Position numbers and translations under genes: made by a program
The notes under the pieces: model-generated
Database searches by the model: none
The model's input: only the letters and a program-made list of their open reading frames with translations
What the model was told of the DNA's origin: nothing
From: Rhodobacteraceae bacterium Alg231-30
GTDB lineage: Bacteria > Pseudomonadota > Alphaproteobacteria > Rhodobacterales > Rhodobacteraceae
NCBI GenBank assembly: GCA_900143615.1
Contig: FREU01000006.1
Location: 62,001 to 126,000, forward strand
Length of the DNA: 64,000 nucleotides
Direction of reading: 5' to 3'
Part shown: in pieces, positions 26,243 to 35,069 of the stretch
Position numbering within the stretch: the stretch's first letter is position 1
How the letters are laid out: every line of letters starts with the position of its first letter

Positions 26243-27229
26243 CTACAGCGCCACAAGCACAGCGCCGACGCGCCCACCGGCTTCCACCATCTCATGCGCT
26301 TCTGCCGCCTGATCGGCGCTAAACACATGGGGTTTTGCGAAACTCAAAGCCCCAGCCTCCAAGGCCGCCTGCAGCCTCGCAACAGCCTTCGCGCGTGCGC
26401 CCTCGGTCAAAATGTAGACCAGCACGATGTCCAGCGTCAGCGCTTTAAATAACATCGGGCCAAACGGCAGAGTTGGCGCCATATCTTTTGCCGAGCCATA
26501 AATCGCCACCCGCCCGTTGGCACGGACTACCTCGGCCAGCATCGCGGCATTGACGCCAAATTCCGGCTCCACCGCCAAATCGACCCCCTGCCCCCCTGTG
26601 GCGTTCAGAATGTCCTTTGCCAAAGTGGCACTGCGATAGTCCAAAACCACCTCGGCTCCGGCTTCGCGCACTCGCGCGCTATCTTTGGGACTGCAGGTCG
26701 CGATCACCCTTGCACCGCCCCATTTGGCCAACTGCACAGCCAATGTGCCCACCGAGCCTCCGCCGCCGCTGACCAAAACTGTTTGGCCCGCCACGTCACC
26801 TGCCCCAAACACACAGTGGCACGCAGTCAGACCGGGAATGCCCAGCACCGCGCCATCCTGCAAAGACGTTGCCTGCGGCAATTGGACGGCCTGTTCAGAA
26901 GGCAGTGCGATATACTCGGCACAGGTGCCAAACGGGCGCAGCCATTGGCCGTTCCAAATCCAGACCTTTTCTCCAACGCGACTGGCCGCAACGCCTTCGC
27001 CGACGGCCTCGATCACACCCGCCCCGTCACTGTGCGGAATGATCACTTCAAACGGCGGCTTGGTCACACCGGGCCGCGCCCCTCCGCGGGCTTTGACATC
27101 CGACGGATTTACACCAGAGTAGTGCACCCGCACCAGAACCTCCCCAGCGGCTGGCTGTGGCATCTCCAAATCTTCCACATTCAAAACATCTCGCGCCGCA
27201 CCGAGTGCGCGCCAAGTCACTGCTTTCAT
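26243..27229 (-). CDS. Zinc-free MDR-type NADPH:quinone reductase
   Basis: A 328-residue medium-chain dehydrogenase/reductase. GroES-like N-terminal domain with VLVRVHYSGVNPSDVKAR, cofactor-binding domain with VLVSGGGGSVGTLAVQLAK and a C-terminal ALSFAKPHVFSADQAAEAHE typical of quinone oxidoreductases (QOR/zeta-crystallin). The zinc-binding cysteines of alcohol dehydrogenases are absent. ATG 27229 has GGGAG 6 nt upstream. It converges with the preceding gene; the neighbouring upstream gene is irr. Confidence 0.88.
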   Translation of the reverse strand: MKAVTWRALGAARDVLNVEDLEMPQPAAGEVLVRVHYSGVNPSDVKARGGARPGVTKPPFEVIIPHSDGAGVIEAVGEGVAASRVGEKVWIWNGQWLRPFGTCAEYIALPSEQAVQLPQATSLQDGAVLGIPGLTACHCVFGAGDVAGQTVLVSGGGGSVGTLAVQLAKWGGARVIATCSPKDSARVREAGAEVVLDYRSATLAKDILNATGGQGVDLAVEPEFGVNAAMLAEVVRANGRVAIYGSAKDMAPTLPFGPMLFKALTLDIVLVYILTEGARAKAVARLQAALEAGALSFAKPHVFSADQAAEAHEMVEAGGRVGAVLVAL

Positions 27230-27358
27230 GACGATCTCCCCAAGTTTCCCGCCACATGCTGTCACAGCTTCCCAAGAGCAACAATCAGATAGGCCACAAA
27301 AAAACGCGCGGTCACAAACCACGCGTTTCAGAAACTCTAGCGACAGAGAGATACCCTG

Positions 27359-27775
27359 TCAGGTGCGGCGCAACCGGATCACGACATCCACCTTGGCGAT
27401 CTCGGCCCCTTCAGGCACATTTGGCAGCTTTGCGATTTCCAGTTCTCCGGAAGGCGCATCTGTCAGCACGCGATCATCTTCCCAAAAGAAATGCGGGTGA
27501 TCATGTGTATTGGTATCAAAATAGCTCTTGGAACCATCAACCGTGATTTCCTGCATCAGCCCGGCGTCGCAAAACGCACGCAACGTGTTGTAGACGGTGG
27601 CAAGCGAGACGCTGTCACCATTTTCACGCACGGACGCAAACAAGCTCTCCGCAGTCACGTGACGGTCTTTGCCGTCGCCTTTCAACAGCGCAGCCAAGGC
27701 CACGCGTTGACGTGTCGGCCGCAGACCGCCTGACGCAAGCCAGTCAGAGCCATGACGCTGTGCTTCGGTTTTCAT
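27359..27775 (-). CDS. irr: Iron response regulator Irr (Fur family)
   Basis: A 138-residue Fur-superfamily repressor. The winged helix includes RPTRQRVALAALL and VSLATVYNTLRAFCDAGLMQEI, followed by the Irr-type SKSYFDTNTHDHPHFFWED, whose HDHPH cluster is the heme/metal-sensing site. The C-terminal CxxC zinc pairs of true Fur are missing. In alphaproteobacteria Irr represses heme synthesis and iron-using genes under iron limitation. Its divergent location from fabA-fabB-fabI is a conserved Rhodobacteraceae layout. Confidence 0.93.
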   Translation of the reverse strand: MKTEAQRHGSDWLASGGLRPTRQRVALAALLKGDGKDRHVTAESLFASVRENGDSVSLATVYNTLRAFCDAGLMQEITVDGSKSYFDTNTHDHPHFFWEDDRVLTDAPSGELEIAKLPNVPEGAEIAKVDVVIRLRRT

Positions 27776-27946
27776 AACATGCCTTTCAATGCCTTAGCGT
27801 CATATATAATACCTGCCGCAGGGCTTTTTCAATCGCAAATACTTCGCAACTGGCTTAACGGCCATACACTGCCACCTTGCAGGAGACCTTCGCGGGGTGA
27901 TAGAGGGAGCATGAACACTTGACGAGAAGATAAGGTAACGCTCAGT

Positions 27947-28456
27947 ATGGCCGACTTTCCCTCCAGCTTTGACAAAGACGATTTGCTGAAATGCGCACGC
28001 GGTGAGCTTTTTGGCCCCGGGAATGCGCAGCTGCCTGCTCCGCCCATGTTGATGATGGACCGCATCACCGATATTTCCGGCGACGGTGGCGCACACGGCA
28101 AAGGCCATGTGCTGGCTGAGTTCGACATCACACCTGACCTTTGGTTCTTTGATTGTCACTTCCCCGGCAACCCGATCATGCCCGGCTGTCTTGGCCTTGA
28201 TGGCCTGTGGCAATTGACCGGCTTCAACCTCGGCTGGCGCGGCTGGCAGGGACGCGGCTATGCGCTGGGTGTTGGCGAGGTCAAACTCAAAGGCATGGTG
28301 CGCCCTGACCGCAAGGTTCTGACTTATAAAATCGATTTCACCAAGGCCATCCAAACCCGCCGCCTGACCATGGGCGTCGCCGACGGGATTGTCGAAGCCG
28401 ACGGCGAAGTGATCTATGAAGTCAAAGACATGAAAGTCGCCCTGTCGGAAAGCTAA
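27947..28456 (+). CDS. fabA: 3-hydroxydecanoyl-ACP dehydratase/isomerase
   Basis: Introduces the double bond for unsaturated fatty acid synthesis by dehydrating and isomerising C10 acyl-ACP. The 169-residue hotdog protein has catalytic His71 ([13 protein letters not shown]) and Asp85 (LGLDGLWQ), matching E. coli His70 and Asp84. It is the first gene of fabA-fabB-fabI, with 38 nt to fabB, and is divergent from irr. Confidence 0.97.
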   Translation: MADFPSSFDKDDLLKCARGELFGPGNAQLPAPPMLMMDRITDISGDGGAHGKGHVLAEFDITPDLWFFDCHFPGNPIMPGCLGLDGLWQLTGFNLGWRGWQGRGYALGVGEVKLKGMVRPDRKVLTYKIDFTKAIQTRRLTMGVADGIVEADGEVIYEVKDMKVALSES

Positions 28457-28494
28457 TCCGACACTCTAGCGAAAAGAATTACAGGAGAGCGCAC

Positions 28495-29724
28495 ATGCGT
28501 CGCGTCGTCGTCACCGGACTTGGCATCGTTTCCTCGATCGGCACCAATGCCGAAGAAGTCACAGCCTCACTCAAAGCGGGCAAATCCGGCATCACAGCCA
28601 GCCCGGAGATGGCCGAGCACGGCTTTCGCAGCCAGATCGCAGGACACATCGACGTTGATGTGAAAGAGCTTGTGGACAAACGCACGCTTCGCTTTATGGG
28701 CGCAGGCGCGGCTTACGCCCATATCGCCATGCAGCAGGCAATTGCTGATGCGGAATTGTCTGAAGAGCATGTTGTAAATGAACGCACAGGTCTGGTCGCA
28801 GGCTCAGGTGGCCCGTCGACCTCAGCCATGCTGACGGCCCATCAAACCGTGCTCAAGACCGGCGCCACCAAGCGTATCGGGCCCTTTGCTGTGCCCAAGT
28901 GCATGAGCTCGACCATTTCGGCCAACTTGGCCACAGCCTTTAAGATCAAAGGCATCAACTACTCGATCACCTCGGCCTGCTCGACCTCGCTGCACTGCAT
29001 CGGCAATGCAGCCGAGCAAATCATGATGGGCAAACAGGACATCATGTTTGCCGGTGGCGGCGAAGAGCTCGACTGGACATTGTCGTGCCTGTTTGACGCT
29101 ATGGGCGCGATGAGTTCGAAATATAACGACACCCCAGACAAAGCCTCGCGTGCGTTTGACGAGAACCGCGATGGGTTTGTGATCTCCGGCGGCGGCGGCA
29201 TGGTTGTGCTCGAAGATCTTGAACACGCCTTGGCCCGTGGTGCAAAAATCTACGCTGAAGTGACCGGATTTGCGGCCACCTCAGACGGCCATGACATGGT
29301 GGCCCCCTCTGGCGAAGGCGGTGAACGCGCCATGCGTCTGGCTATGACCACCCTGCCGGAAGGCCGCAAAGTCAGCTATATCAATGCTCATGGCACCTCA
29401 ACACCTGTTGGCGATGTCGGCGAAGTCCAAGCCGTGCGCCGTGTGTTTGGCGAAGGCAACACGCCGCCCATTTCCTCGACCAAATCAATGACCGGCCACG
29501 CTCAGGGCGCAGCTGGAGCTCTAGAGGCAATTTTCTGCCTCCTGATGCTGGATGGTGATTTCATCACCCCATCGATCAACGTCGAAACCCTCGATCCGGC
29601 GATCAATCCGGACGAGATTGCTACAAAAACAATTGAAAACGCCGGCCTAGATACGGTGATGACAAACAGCTTTGGCTTTGGTGGGACCAACGGCTCGATG
29701 CTGTTGTCAAAATACGAGGGATAA
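28495..29724 (+). CDS. fabB: 3-oxoacyl-ACP synthase I
   Basis: Elongates unsaturated acyl chains after FabA. The 409-residue ketosynthase has the nucleophile Cys162 in SITSACSTSLHCIG, and the catalytic histidines in NAHGTSTPVGD and MTGHAQGAAGA. AGGAG precedes the ATG. The fabB-fabI junction is 7 nt, with the fabI ribosome site inside the fabB C-terminal codons. Confidence 0.97.
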   Translation: MRRVVVTGLGIVSSIGTNAEEVTASLKAGKSGITASPEMAEHGFRSQIAGHIDVDVKELVDKRTLRFMGAGAAYAHIAMQQAIADAELSEEHVVNERTGLVAGSGGPSTSAMLTAHQTVLKTGATKRIGPFAVPKCMSSTISANLATAFKIKGINYSITSACSTSLHCIGNAAEQIMMGKQDIMFAGGGEELDWTLSCLFDAMGAMSSKYNDTPDKASRAFDENRDGFVISGGGGMVVLEDLEHALARGAKIYAEVTGFAATSDGHDMVAPSGEGGERAMRLAMTTLPEGRKVSYINAHGTSTPVGDVGEVQAVRRVFGEGNTPPISSTKSMTGHAQGAAGALEAIFCLLMLDGDFITPSINVETLDPAINPDEIATKTIENAGLDTVMTNSFGFGGTNGSMLLSKYEG

Positions 29725-29731
29725 TACGACA

Positions 29732-30523
29732 ATGTCGGATCAAATGAAGGGCAAACGCGGCCTGATTATGGGCGTGGCCAATGAACGTTCGATTGCTTGG
29801 GGCATTGCCAAAGCGTTGCGCGAAGCTGGGGCGGAGCTGGCCTTCACCTATCAGGGCGAAGCTTTTGGCAAACGTGTCGCGCCATTGGCCGAGAGCCTTG
29901 GCAGCGATTTTCTGGTAGATGTAGACGTCACCGACGATGCCTCACTGGATGGTGCCTTCAAGCAGCTCGCGGACAAATGGCCAACCATCGATTTTGTGGT
30001 CCATGCCATCGCCTTTTCCGACAAAAACGAGCTGACCGGCCGCTTTGTGGACACCAGCCGTGACAACTTCAAAAATTCGCTCGATATCTCCTGCTACTCG
30101 CTGATCGAAGTCGCCCGCCGCGCGCATCCTCTGATGAAAGCCAACGGTGGCACGATCCTGACACTGACCTATCAGGGCTCAAACCACGTCACGCCGTATT
30201 ACAACGTCATGGGTGTGGCCAAGGCAGCCCTTGAAAGCGCAACACGCTACCTTGCCAACGATCTTGGCCCGGATGGTATCCGCGTGAATGCGATCTCCCC
30301 AGGCCCGATGAAAACATTGGCCGGAGCGGTGATTGGCGGAGCGCGCAAGACGTTCAAACACACCGACCAGAACAGCCCAATGCGTGCGAATGCAACGCTG
30401 GAAGCCATCGGTGGAACCGCCGTGTATCTGGCCTCAGATGCTGGCATCTGCACCACGGGCGAAATCATCCGCGTCGATGGCGGCTATCATATTTTGGGCA
30501 TGCCACAGCCGGAAAACCTGTAA
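29732..30523 (+). CDS. fabI: Enoyl-ACP reductase (NADH)
   Basis: Last reduction step of the fatty acid cycle. The 263-residue short-chain dehydrogenase has the FabI cofactor motif GVANERSIAWGIAKAL and the catalytic Tyr157-x6-Lys164 (YYNVMGVAK), with the usual C-terminal GEIIRVDGGYHILGM. ATG 29732 was chosen (MSDQMKGKRG) since it follows GAGGG; the open frame upstream overlaps fabB. It closes the fabABI operon. Confidence 0.96.
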   Translation: MSDQMKGKRGLIMGVANERSIAWGIAKALREAGAELAFTYQGEAFGKRVAPLAESLGSDFLVDVDVTDDASLDGAFKQLADKWPTIDFVVHAIAFSDKNELTGRFVDTSRDNFKNSLDISCYSLIEVARRAHPLMKANGGTILTLTYQGSNHVTPYYNVMGVAKAALESATRYLANDLGPDGIRVNAISPGPMKTLAGAVIGGARKTFKHTDQNSPMRANATLEAIGGTAVYLASDAGICTTGEIIRVDGGYHILGMPQPENL

Positions 30524-30635
30524 AACAGCGCAGGCGCTCCCGCCATCTTCACCGCCAGTCGGCGGCTGCCAGATGTTGGGCATGGCTCAGCTACGCTGAG
30601 CCTAGGCATCAAAGACACGACCCGAATAGAAAACA

Positions 30636-30670
30636 AAAGGCGGTGCTGCATGCACCGCCTTTCGTTTTTC
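30636..30670 (+). terminator. Bidirectional terminator between fabI and the RidA-like gene
   Basis: An 11-bp stem AAAGGCGGTGC (30636-30646) / GCACCGCCTTT (30652-30662) with a 5-nt loop, followed by CGTTTTT. The A-rich left flank gives T residues on the other strand, so it can serve both convergent operons. Confidence 0.92.
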
Positions 30671-30689
30671 CACCTAAACTTGGAGCTGC

Positions 30690-31043
30690 TTAGGAATCAT
30701 CAGCAACAGCAGCGGTCACAATCATTTCCACTTGAAGATCAGGCCGTGCCAATTTCGCTTCACCGCACGCACGAGCAGGAGCATGCCCCTGCTCAACCCA
30801 TGCATCCCAGACCGCGTTCATTTCATCAAAGTGCTTCATGTCCGACAGCCAGATGACGGTTTGCAAAATATGTTTGGGAGAGCTGCCTGCTTGCTCCAGC
30901 AACACTTCAACACGGCGGAGGCATTCTTTGGTCTGGTCTGCAACAGACTCGCCTGCGTTTCCAACTTGGCCGCATAGATAGACAACACCGTTGTGGCGCA
31001 CGATGCGGCTCATACGCGGGGTCTGTTCAAAACGTTCGATCAT
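30690..31043 (-). CDS. RidA family (YjgF/YER057c) protein
   Basis: A 117-residue trimeric-type protein with VRHNGVVYLCGQVGN, the helix QTKECLRRVEVLLEQAG, and the active-site region APARACGEAKLARPDLQVE, where the arginine aligned with catalytic Arg105 of RidA is present. RidA proteins hydrolyse reactive imine/enamine products of amino acid oxidation. It is the last gene of a minus-strand cluster encoding an amino-acid/opine-type dehydrogenase and a TRAP transporter, so it probably processes the imine made by that enzyme. ATG 31043 has GGAGA upstream; a TTG at 31055 is less likely. Confidence 0.9.
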   Translation of the reverse strand: MIERFEQTPRMSRIVRHNGVVYLCGQVGNAGESVADQTKECLRRVEVLLEQAGSSPKHILQTVIWLSDMKHFDEMNAVWDAWVEQGHAPARACGEAKLARPDLQVEMIVTAAVADDS

Positions 31044-31112
31044 AGGGGTCTCCAATTATGTGTTCATCCATCAGCGGATCAGACGGCAGGCCGCCTTGCG
31101 CACCGCTTCCGG

Positions 31113-32501
31113 TCAGTCTTCGCTTATTGAGGCAAGCTCGGCCAAAGTAACAGGCTTCAACGGGGCCCGCACACTATAGCCACCGACCTCATCTGGGGTG
31201 CGGCCATGCGCTTCAACCAAAAGATTGGTCACCGTCAAGCCACAGAAACGTCCCTGACAGGGGCCCATGCCGGAACGCCCGAAAGCTTTGGTCTGGTTGG
31301 GGCCAATGCACCCTTTGCCAGCATACTCTCGAATGTCTCCCGCGGTTATCTCTTCACACCGGCAGACAATGGTCGCGTTCTCTGGCTGACGAACCCATGC
31401 AGGTGGTGCATAAACCGCATCCAAAAACGGACGTAAAGCCATTTCCCCGGCAAGCGCAGCACGCCAATCCGTGACACGCGCGGCTTTGTCTGCCGCCTGC
31501 ATGACGCCTAGATAGGCCAAAACGCCATGGGCCGCGATCCGCCCTTCGTATTCTGCCGCTTTCGCACCACCGATACCGGCACCGTCTCCAGCGACAAAAA
31601 TGCCCTTGCTGGAACTCTCCAGCCATTCATCTTTGATTGGCGCAAAGCAATGCTGCGCGTCATCCCAGCGATGCTCAAGCTCAAGCAAACGGGTGATTTG
31701 CGTATTGGGAACAACACCCGCATGTAACAGCACCGCATCCCCCGAAAGCTCCTGCAAACCGCCGCCAAGGGCGAAGCTCACACCTGTCGCCTCCGCCGCG
31801 CCGGTGATCTTCAGATCCTTTGCTCCGACATAGCGTTTCACTCCGGCGCGCTTTAGCTTCCACATCAGGCCCAGCCCTTTAAGAAGCGCACGGTAGCCTC
31901 TCAGCAAACCACCAAAGTGTCTTAGCGCTGACCCCACGGTGTTGCGGCTTTGAATTTCCACAATCGCCTTTGGAGGACTTCCGGCGTCAGCCATCTGCGC
32001 AGCCAGCAAATAAAGCAAAGGTCCTGTTCCTGCCAGAATGGCATTTTCTGCCACAATCCCGGACGACTTCAAGGCAATCTGCGCCGCACCTGCCGTGATG
32101 ACGCGCGGTTTGGTCCACCCAGGAATTGGCATAGGACGTTCAGTTGCCCCAGTGGCCACCAAAAGCGCACGCGCCTTAATGCGCCGCGTGTGACCGCCTA
32201 CAGAATAGGTGACGATAGCGCCCCCGCCCTCGACGTGCTGAACATCCCAGACGGTCGCACTGGCAAAATGCTCTGCCCCGCTTGAACGCGTGGCCTTTGC
32301 CAGACTTTCACCACTTGCATAGTCTTGACCAAGAATGGCTTTGCGGGCGCTGTCTGCCTTTTCAATGTTGCGATAAATTTGACCGCCCACTGCTGGCTGC
32401 TCATCGACAATCGCGACACTTACGTTCTGAGCCGAAGCTTCCGCCGCAGCTGCCATGCCCGCCGGTCCCGCGCCCAGAATTACCAGATCAAACTCGGTCA
32501 T
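31113..32501 (-). CDS. FAD/NAD-binding alpha subunit of an opine- or hydroxyproline-type dehydrogenase
   Basis: A 462-residue pyridine nucleotide-disulfide oxidoreductase-like subunit resembling HcnB, OoxA/NoxA and LhpB. FAD motif ILGAGPAGMAAAAEA at the N-terminus, VDEQPAVGGQIYR, ATGATERPMPIPGW and the second Rossmann site ILAGTGPLLYLLAAQ. The C-terminus has a BFD-like cluster-binding domain with CRCEEIT and GMGPCQGRFCG. Such subunits form complexes with a [2Fe-2S] protein and a DAO-type FAD subunit, both encoded next door with overlapping starts. The exact substrate is not readable. Confidence 0.87.
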   Translation of the reverse strand: MTEFDLVILGAGPAGMAAAAEASAQNVSVAIVDEQPAVGGQIYRNIEKADSARKAILGQDYASGESLAKATRSSGAEHFASATVWDVQHVEGGGAIVTYSVGGHTRRIKARALLVATGATERPMPIPGWTKPRVITAGAAQIALKSSGIVAENAILAGTGPLLYLLAAQMADAGSPPKAIVEIQSRNTVGSALRHFGGLLRGYRALLKGLGLMWKLKRAGVKRYVGAKDLKITGAAEATGVSFALGGGLQELSGDAVLLHAGVVPNTQITRLLELEHRWDDAQHCFAPIKDEWLESSSKGIFVAGDGAGIGGAKAAEYEGRIAAHGVLAYLGVMQAADKAARVTDWRAALAGEMALRPFLDAVYAPPAWVRQPENATIVCRCEEITAGDIREYAGKGCIGPNQTKAFGRSGMGPCQGRFCGLTVTNLLVEAHGRTPDEVGGYSVRAPLKPVTLAELASISED

Positions 32502-32812
32502 ACGATGTCCTCCTGAGCGGCCGTCGCGAAACGTCCAACAGCCGATGGTGATGCAACTTTCATCCCTTGCTGAACTTGGGTCTGGCAGGCCTGAACCATC
32601 TGGTCATCGATCATCACCAGGCAATCATAACAAGCCCCCATCAAACAAAACGGACCGCGATCCACTGACTTATTTGGGGTCTGGCGAAACACGACCACCC
32701 CAGCCGCCAACAGTGCGGCTGCGACCGTATCGCCGTCGCGCGCCGAAATCTGCTGACCATCAAACACAAAGCGCAGCTCGGCGCCGGAGTTGGTATCGAT
32801 ATGCTTAAACAT
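32498..32812 (-). CDS. [2Fe-2S] gamma subunit of the dehydrogenase complex
   Basis: A 104-residue ferredoxin-like subunit related to HcnA and the N-terminal part of sarcosine oxidase alpha. The cluster ligands lie in GPFCLMGACYDCLV plus a later Cys (QACQTQV). ATG 32812 gives MFKHIDTNSG. It overlaps the beta subunit gene by 8 nt upstream and the alpha subunit by ATGA downstream, so the three subunits are translationally coupled. Confidence 0.88.
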   Translation of the reverse strand: MFKHIDTNSGAELRFVFDGQQISARDGDTVAAALLAAGVVVFRQTPNKSVDRGPFCLMGACYDCLVMIDDQMVQACQTQVQQGMKVASPSAVGRFATAAQEDIV

Positions 32813-33905
32813 CGCTAAAACGCTCCTCGCTGAAGCCCGAGAGATCAGGGGCACCCTCAGTGCCCAAAATCCAATGGGGTAGATCGGTCGCATGCGCCGC
32901 CGCCAGCGTGATGCCGCTGTGACAGGTCACAAAAAATGCGCCTTCATGGGTCTTGGATTTTTCATAGATTGGCGCGCCATCCGGCGACATGATCCGACAG
33001 GCGGCCCAGCCGCGCACAAAATTCGCACGCTCCAGAATTGGGAACATGTCAATTGCGTTGCGCGCCAAGACAGACATCGTCACCACATCTTCTTTGGTCG
33101 AGGCGGTTTCATCTGCAGTGGCCCCAATTTGAATGCCACCTTCGTTCACTTGGCGCACTTGCACGTTGGGGCGGTTCAGTATTTTGGGCATTTTTTCGGT
33201 AATCAAAACCTGCCCTTGCTGCGCACGAACCGGCGCTTTGAAGCCCAGCTTTGGACCCAGCTTTTGCGCCCCAAGCCCTGCCGCTAGGACAACTTTTTCG
33301 GCCTGATAGACCTTTCCGGCCTTCGTCGTGATTTCAAATCCATCCGATGTTTTCACGACGTTTTCCACGTGCCCGTCAACATGCACTTTAGCGCCCATCA
33401 GACGAACCGAGGTCGCCAACGCATGCAACAACCGCAGTGGGTTCAAATGGCCATCTTCAGGGCAGTAAATCGCACCTGCAACTTTCGGGCCGGTCGCAGG
33501 TTCCTCAGCTCGCAATGCGGCATTGTCCATCACTTCAAAGGGATAATCCCCCCCCAAGCTATCCTGCAGCAGCTTGTAGTTGGCCGCTTCGCTGGCAAGC
33601 ACGTCTTCATCCATCTGATAGATATAGCCGCCATCTTGAACCAGCATGATGTCAGTCTCAGCCTGCGCTTGAAGGGCATCTGCAAATCCACGCCAACTGC
33701 GTGCTGACCGTCGGGTCCATTGTGCATATTCAGGCTTCTTGATGCCCTTTGACTGGACCCAGACCAAGCCGAAATTGCCACGCGACGCTCTGAGAGCCAC
33801 GTCGCCTTCATCAAATATTGCAACCTGCTTGCCGTGTCGGAGCAGACCGTAAGCGATTGAGAGCCCGACGACACCGCCGCCGATGACTGCATATTCCGTG
33901 TCCAT
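32805..33905 (-). CDS. FAD-dependent DAO-type catalytic beta subunit
   Basis: A 366-residue D-amino acid oxidase-fold dehydrogenase like HcnC, OoxB/NoxB and sarcosine oxidase beta. The FAD-binding motif VIGGGVVGLSIAYGLLRHG is at the N-terminus, with GLVWVQSKG, ALRAEEP, LVLAAGLGAQKL-like sequence (here VVLAAGLGAQKLG) and a C-terminal CHSGITLAAAHATDLP. This subunit should bind and oxidise the amine substrate, passing electrons through the small and alpha subunits to the respiratory chain. It lies downstream of dctP, from which a hairpin separates it. Confidence 0.88.
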   Translation of the reverse strand: MDTEYAVIGGGVVGLSIAYGLLRHGKQVAIFDEGDVALRASRGNFGLVWVQSKGIKKPEYAQWTRRSARSWRGFADALQAQAETDIMLVQDGGYIYQMDEDVLASEAANYKLLQDSLGGDYPFEVMDNAALRAEEPATGPKVAGAIYCPEDGHLNPLRLLHALATSVRLMGAKVHVDGHVENVVKTSDGFEITTKAGKVYQAEKVVLAAGLGAQKLGPKLGFKAPVRAQQGQVLITEKMPKILNRPNVQVRQVNEGGIQIGATADETASTKEDVVTMSVLARNAIDMFPILERANFVRGWAACRIMSPDGAPIYEKSKTHEGAFFVTCHSGITLAAAHATDLPHWILGTEGAPDLSGFSEERFSDV

Positions 33906-33979
33906 GCCAGCCTCTGGGGTTTGAGATAAAGAGAGGTTGTTTGGCCGAATTCAAAACCCGACCAAACAAGTTTTCCACG

Positions 33980-34006
33980 AAAGGGCGCTCAGATTTAGCG
34001 CCCTTT
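33980..34006 (-). terminator. Intercistronic hairpin after dctP
   Basis: A perfect 10-bp stem AAAGGGCGCT (33980-33989) / AGCGCCCTTT (33997-34006) with a 7-nt loop lies 17 nt after dctP. It lacks a long T-run, so it may be a partial terminator or stabiliser that raises binding-protein mRNA relative to the enzyme genes. Confidence 0.7.
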
Positions 34007-34022
34007 CTGAGCCGAGCGTAGC

Positions 34023-35039
34023 TTAGCTGCCTGCAGCATTTGGTTGGGCGGCAACAACAGCATCCAGCAAAGGCTGCGCCCAGTCTTCACCAAGGTCTTT
34101 CACCATGATCGGCCACACGTTTTCACGTACTGCCTTTGCCGCTTCGGAAAGCTGCTCTGCGCTCAGAACAACGATTTCTGCACCCTCTTCACGCAGGCGT
34201 TGTTCGTTCAACTCTTGGTCTGCCATGGCAGCCTCCCAACGCGCAGCTTCAAAATTGGACGCAGCTGTGCGCAAAGCTTGTTGATCGGCAGCGTCTAGCT
34301 TTTCAAAGGTTGGCGTGTTGATCAGCATGAACCACAGCTCAAAATGTGTGTTGGCACGGATGAAGGTTTTAGTCACATCCCGAAAAGAAGCATAATACCC
34401 TTCAGCGCCGGATCCGATCACACCATCAACCACACCGGTCTGAACTGATGTAAAGGCCTCTGAGAATGGAATTGGCGACGGAATGAACCCAAGGTTTTCC
34501 GCAAGAAGCTGGAAGGCTTTCACACCGGGAACGCGCACTTTGATGCCTTTGGCCGCATCTGGGTTTGCAGGCTCAAAGCCGGTTTGGTTCAGCGAGATGC
34601 CCCCAAAATAAGCTGGGTAAGCCGCCAGAACGGTGATGTCCTGGGCAACATACAGCTCTTCCACCGCTTGGCGGATCACACCTTCGCCGAGATAAAGCTC
34701 GCGGGCATGGTCATAATCTGTTGCCATATAAGGCAAATAGGCAATCTGCATACGACGATCTACGGTCGAAGACGTCGGCTGCAGCGACATATCCACCGCG
34801 CCAATGGAAACTTTTTCCTGCACAGTGGTGTAATCACCTAGGGCGTTGGCCGCAAAAATGCGGATTTTTACGTTGCCGTCTGTGGCGGTATCCAGCTCTT
34901 CACCAAAGGCTTTCAGGTCCAGATCAACCTGTGTGTCTTGTGGACGCACGTGGCTAATTTTCAGGGTTGTCGCAGCTGCGATGCCTGTGGTTGCAAGTAC
35001 GGCGCCTAACGCGGCCGAAGCAAAAAGTTTGAAGTTCAT
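34023..35039 (-). CDS. dctP: TRAP transporter substrate-binding protein (DctP)
   Basis: A 338-residue periplasmic binding protein. Signal peptide to about residue 23 (TGIAAA), then LKISHVRPQDTQVDLDLKAF, the DctP-type LPYMATDYDHARELY, IKVRVPGVKAFQLLAENLG and the substrate-carboxylate region VQTGVVDGVIGSGAEGYYASF. TRAP binding proteins usually hold an organic acid or amino acid carboxylate with an arginine (here within IKVRVPG). It is encoded after dctQ and dctM. Confidence 0.93.
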   Translation of the reverse strand: MNFKLFASAALGAVLATTGIAAATTLKISHVRPQDTQVDLDLKAFGEELDTATDGNVKIRIFAANALGDYTTVQEKVSIGAVDMSLQPTSSTVDRRMQIAYLPYMATDYDHARELYLGEGVIRQAVEELYVAQDITVLAAYPAYFGGISLNQTGFEPANPDAAKGIKVRVPGVKAFQLLAENLGFIPSPIPFSEAFTSVQTGVVDGVIGSGAEGYYASFRDVTKTFIRANTHFELWFMLINTPTFEKLDAADQQALRTAASNFEAARWEAAMADQELNEQRLREEGAEIVVLSAEQLSEAAKAVRENVWPIMVKDLGEDWAQPLLDAVVAAQPNAAGS

Positions 35040-35069
35040 ACTATTGTCTCCACTGTAAATGAATCTGGA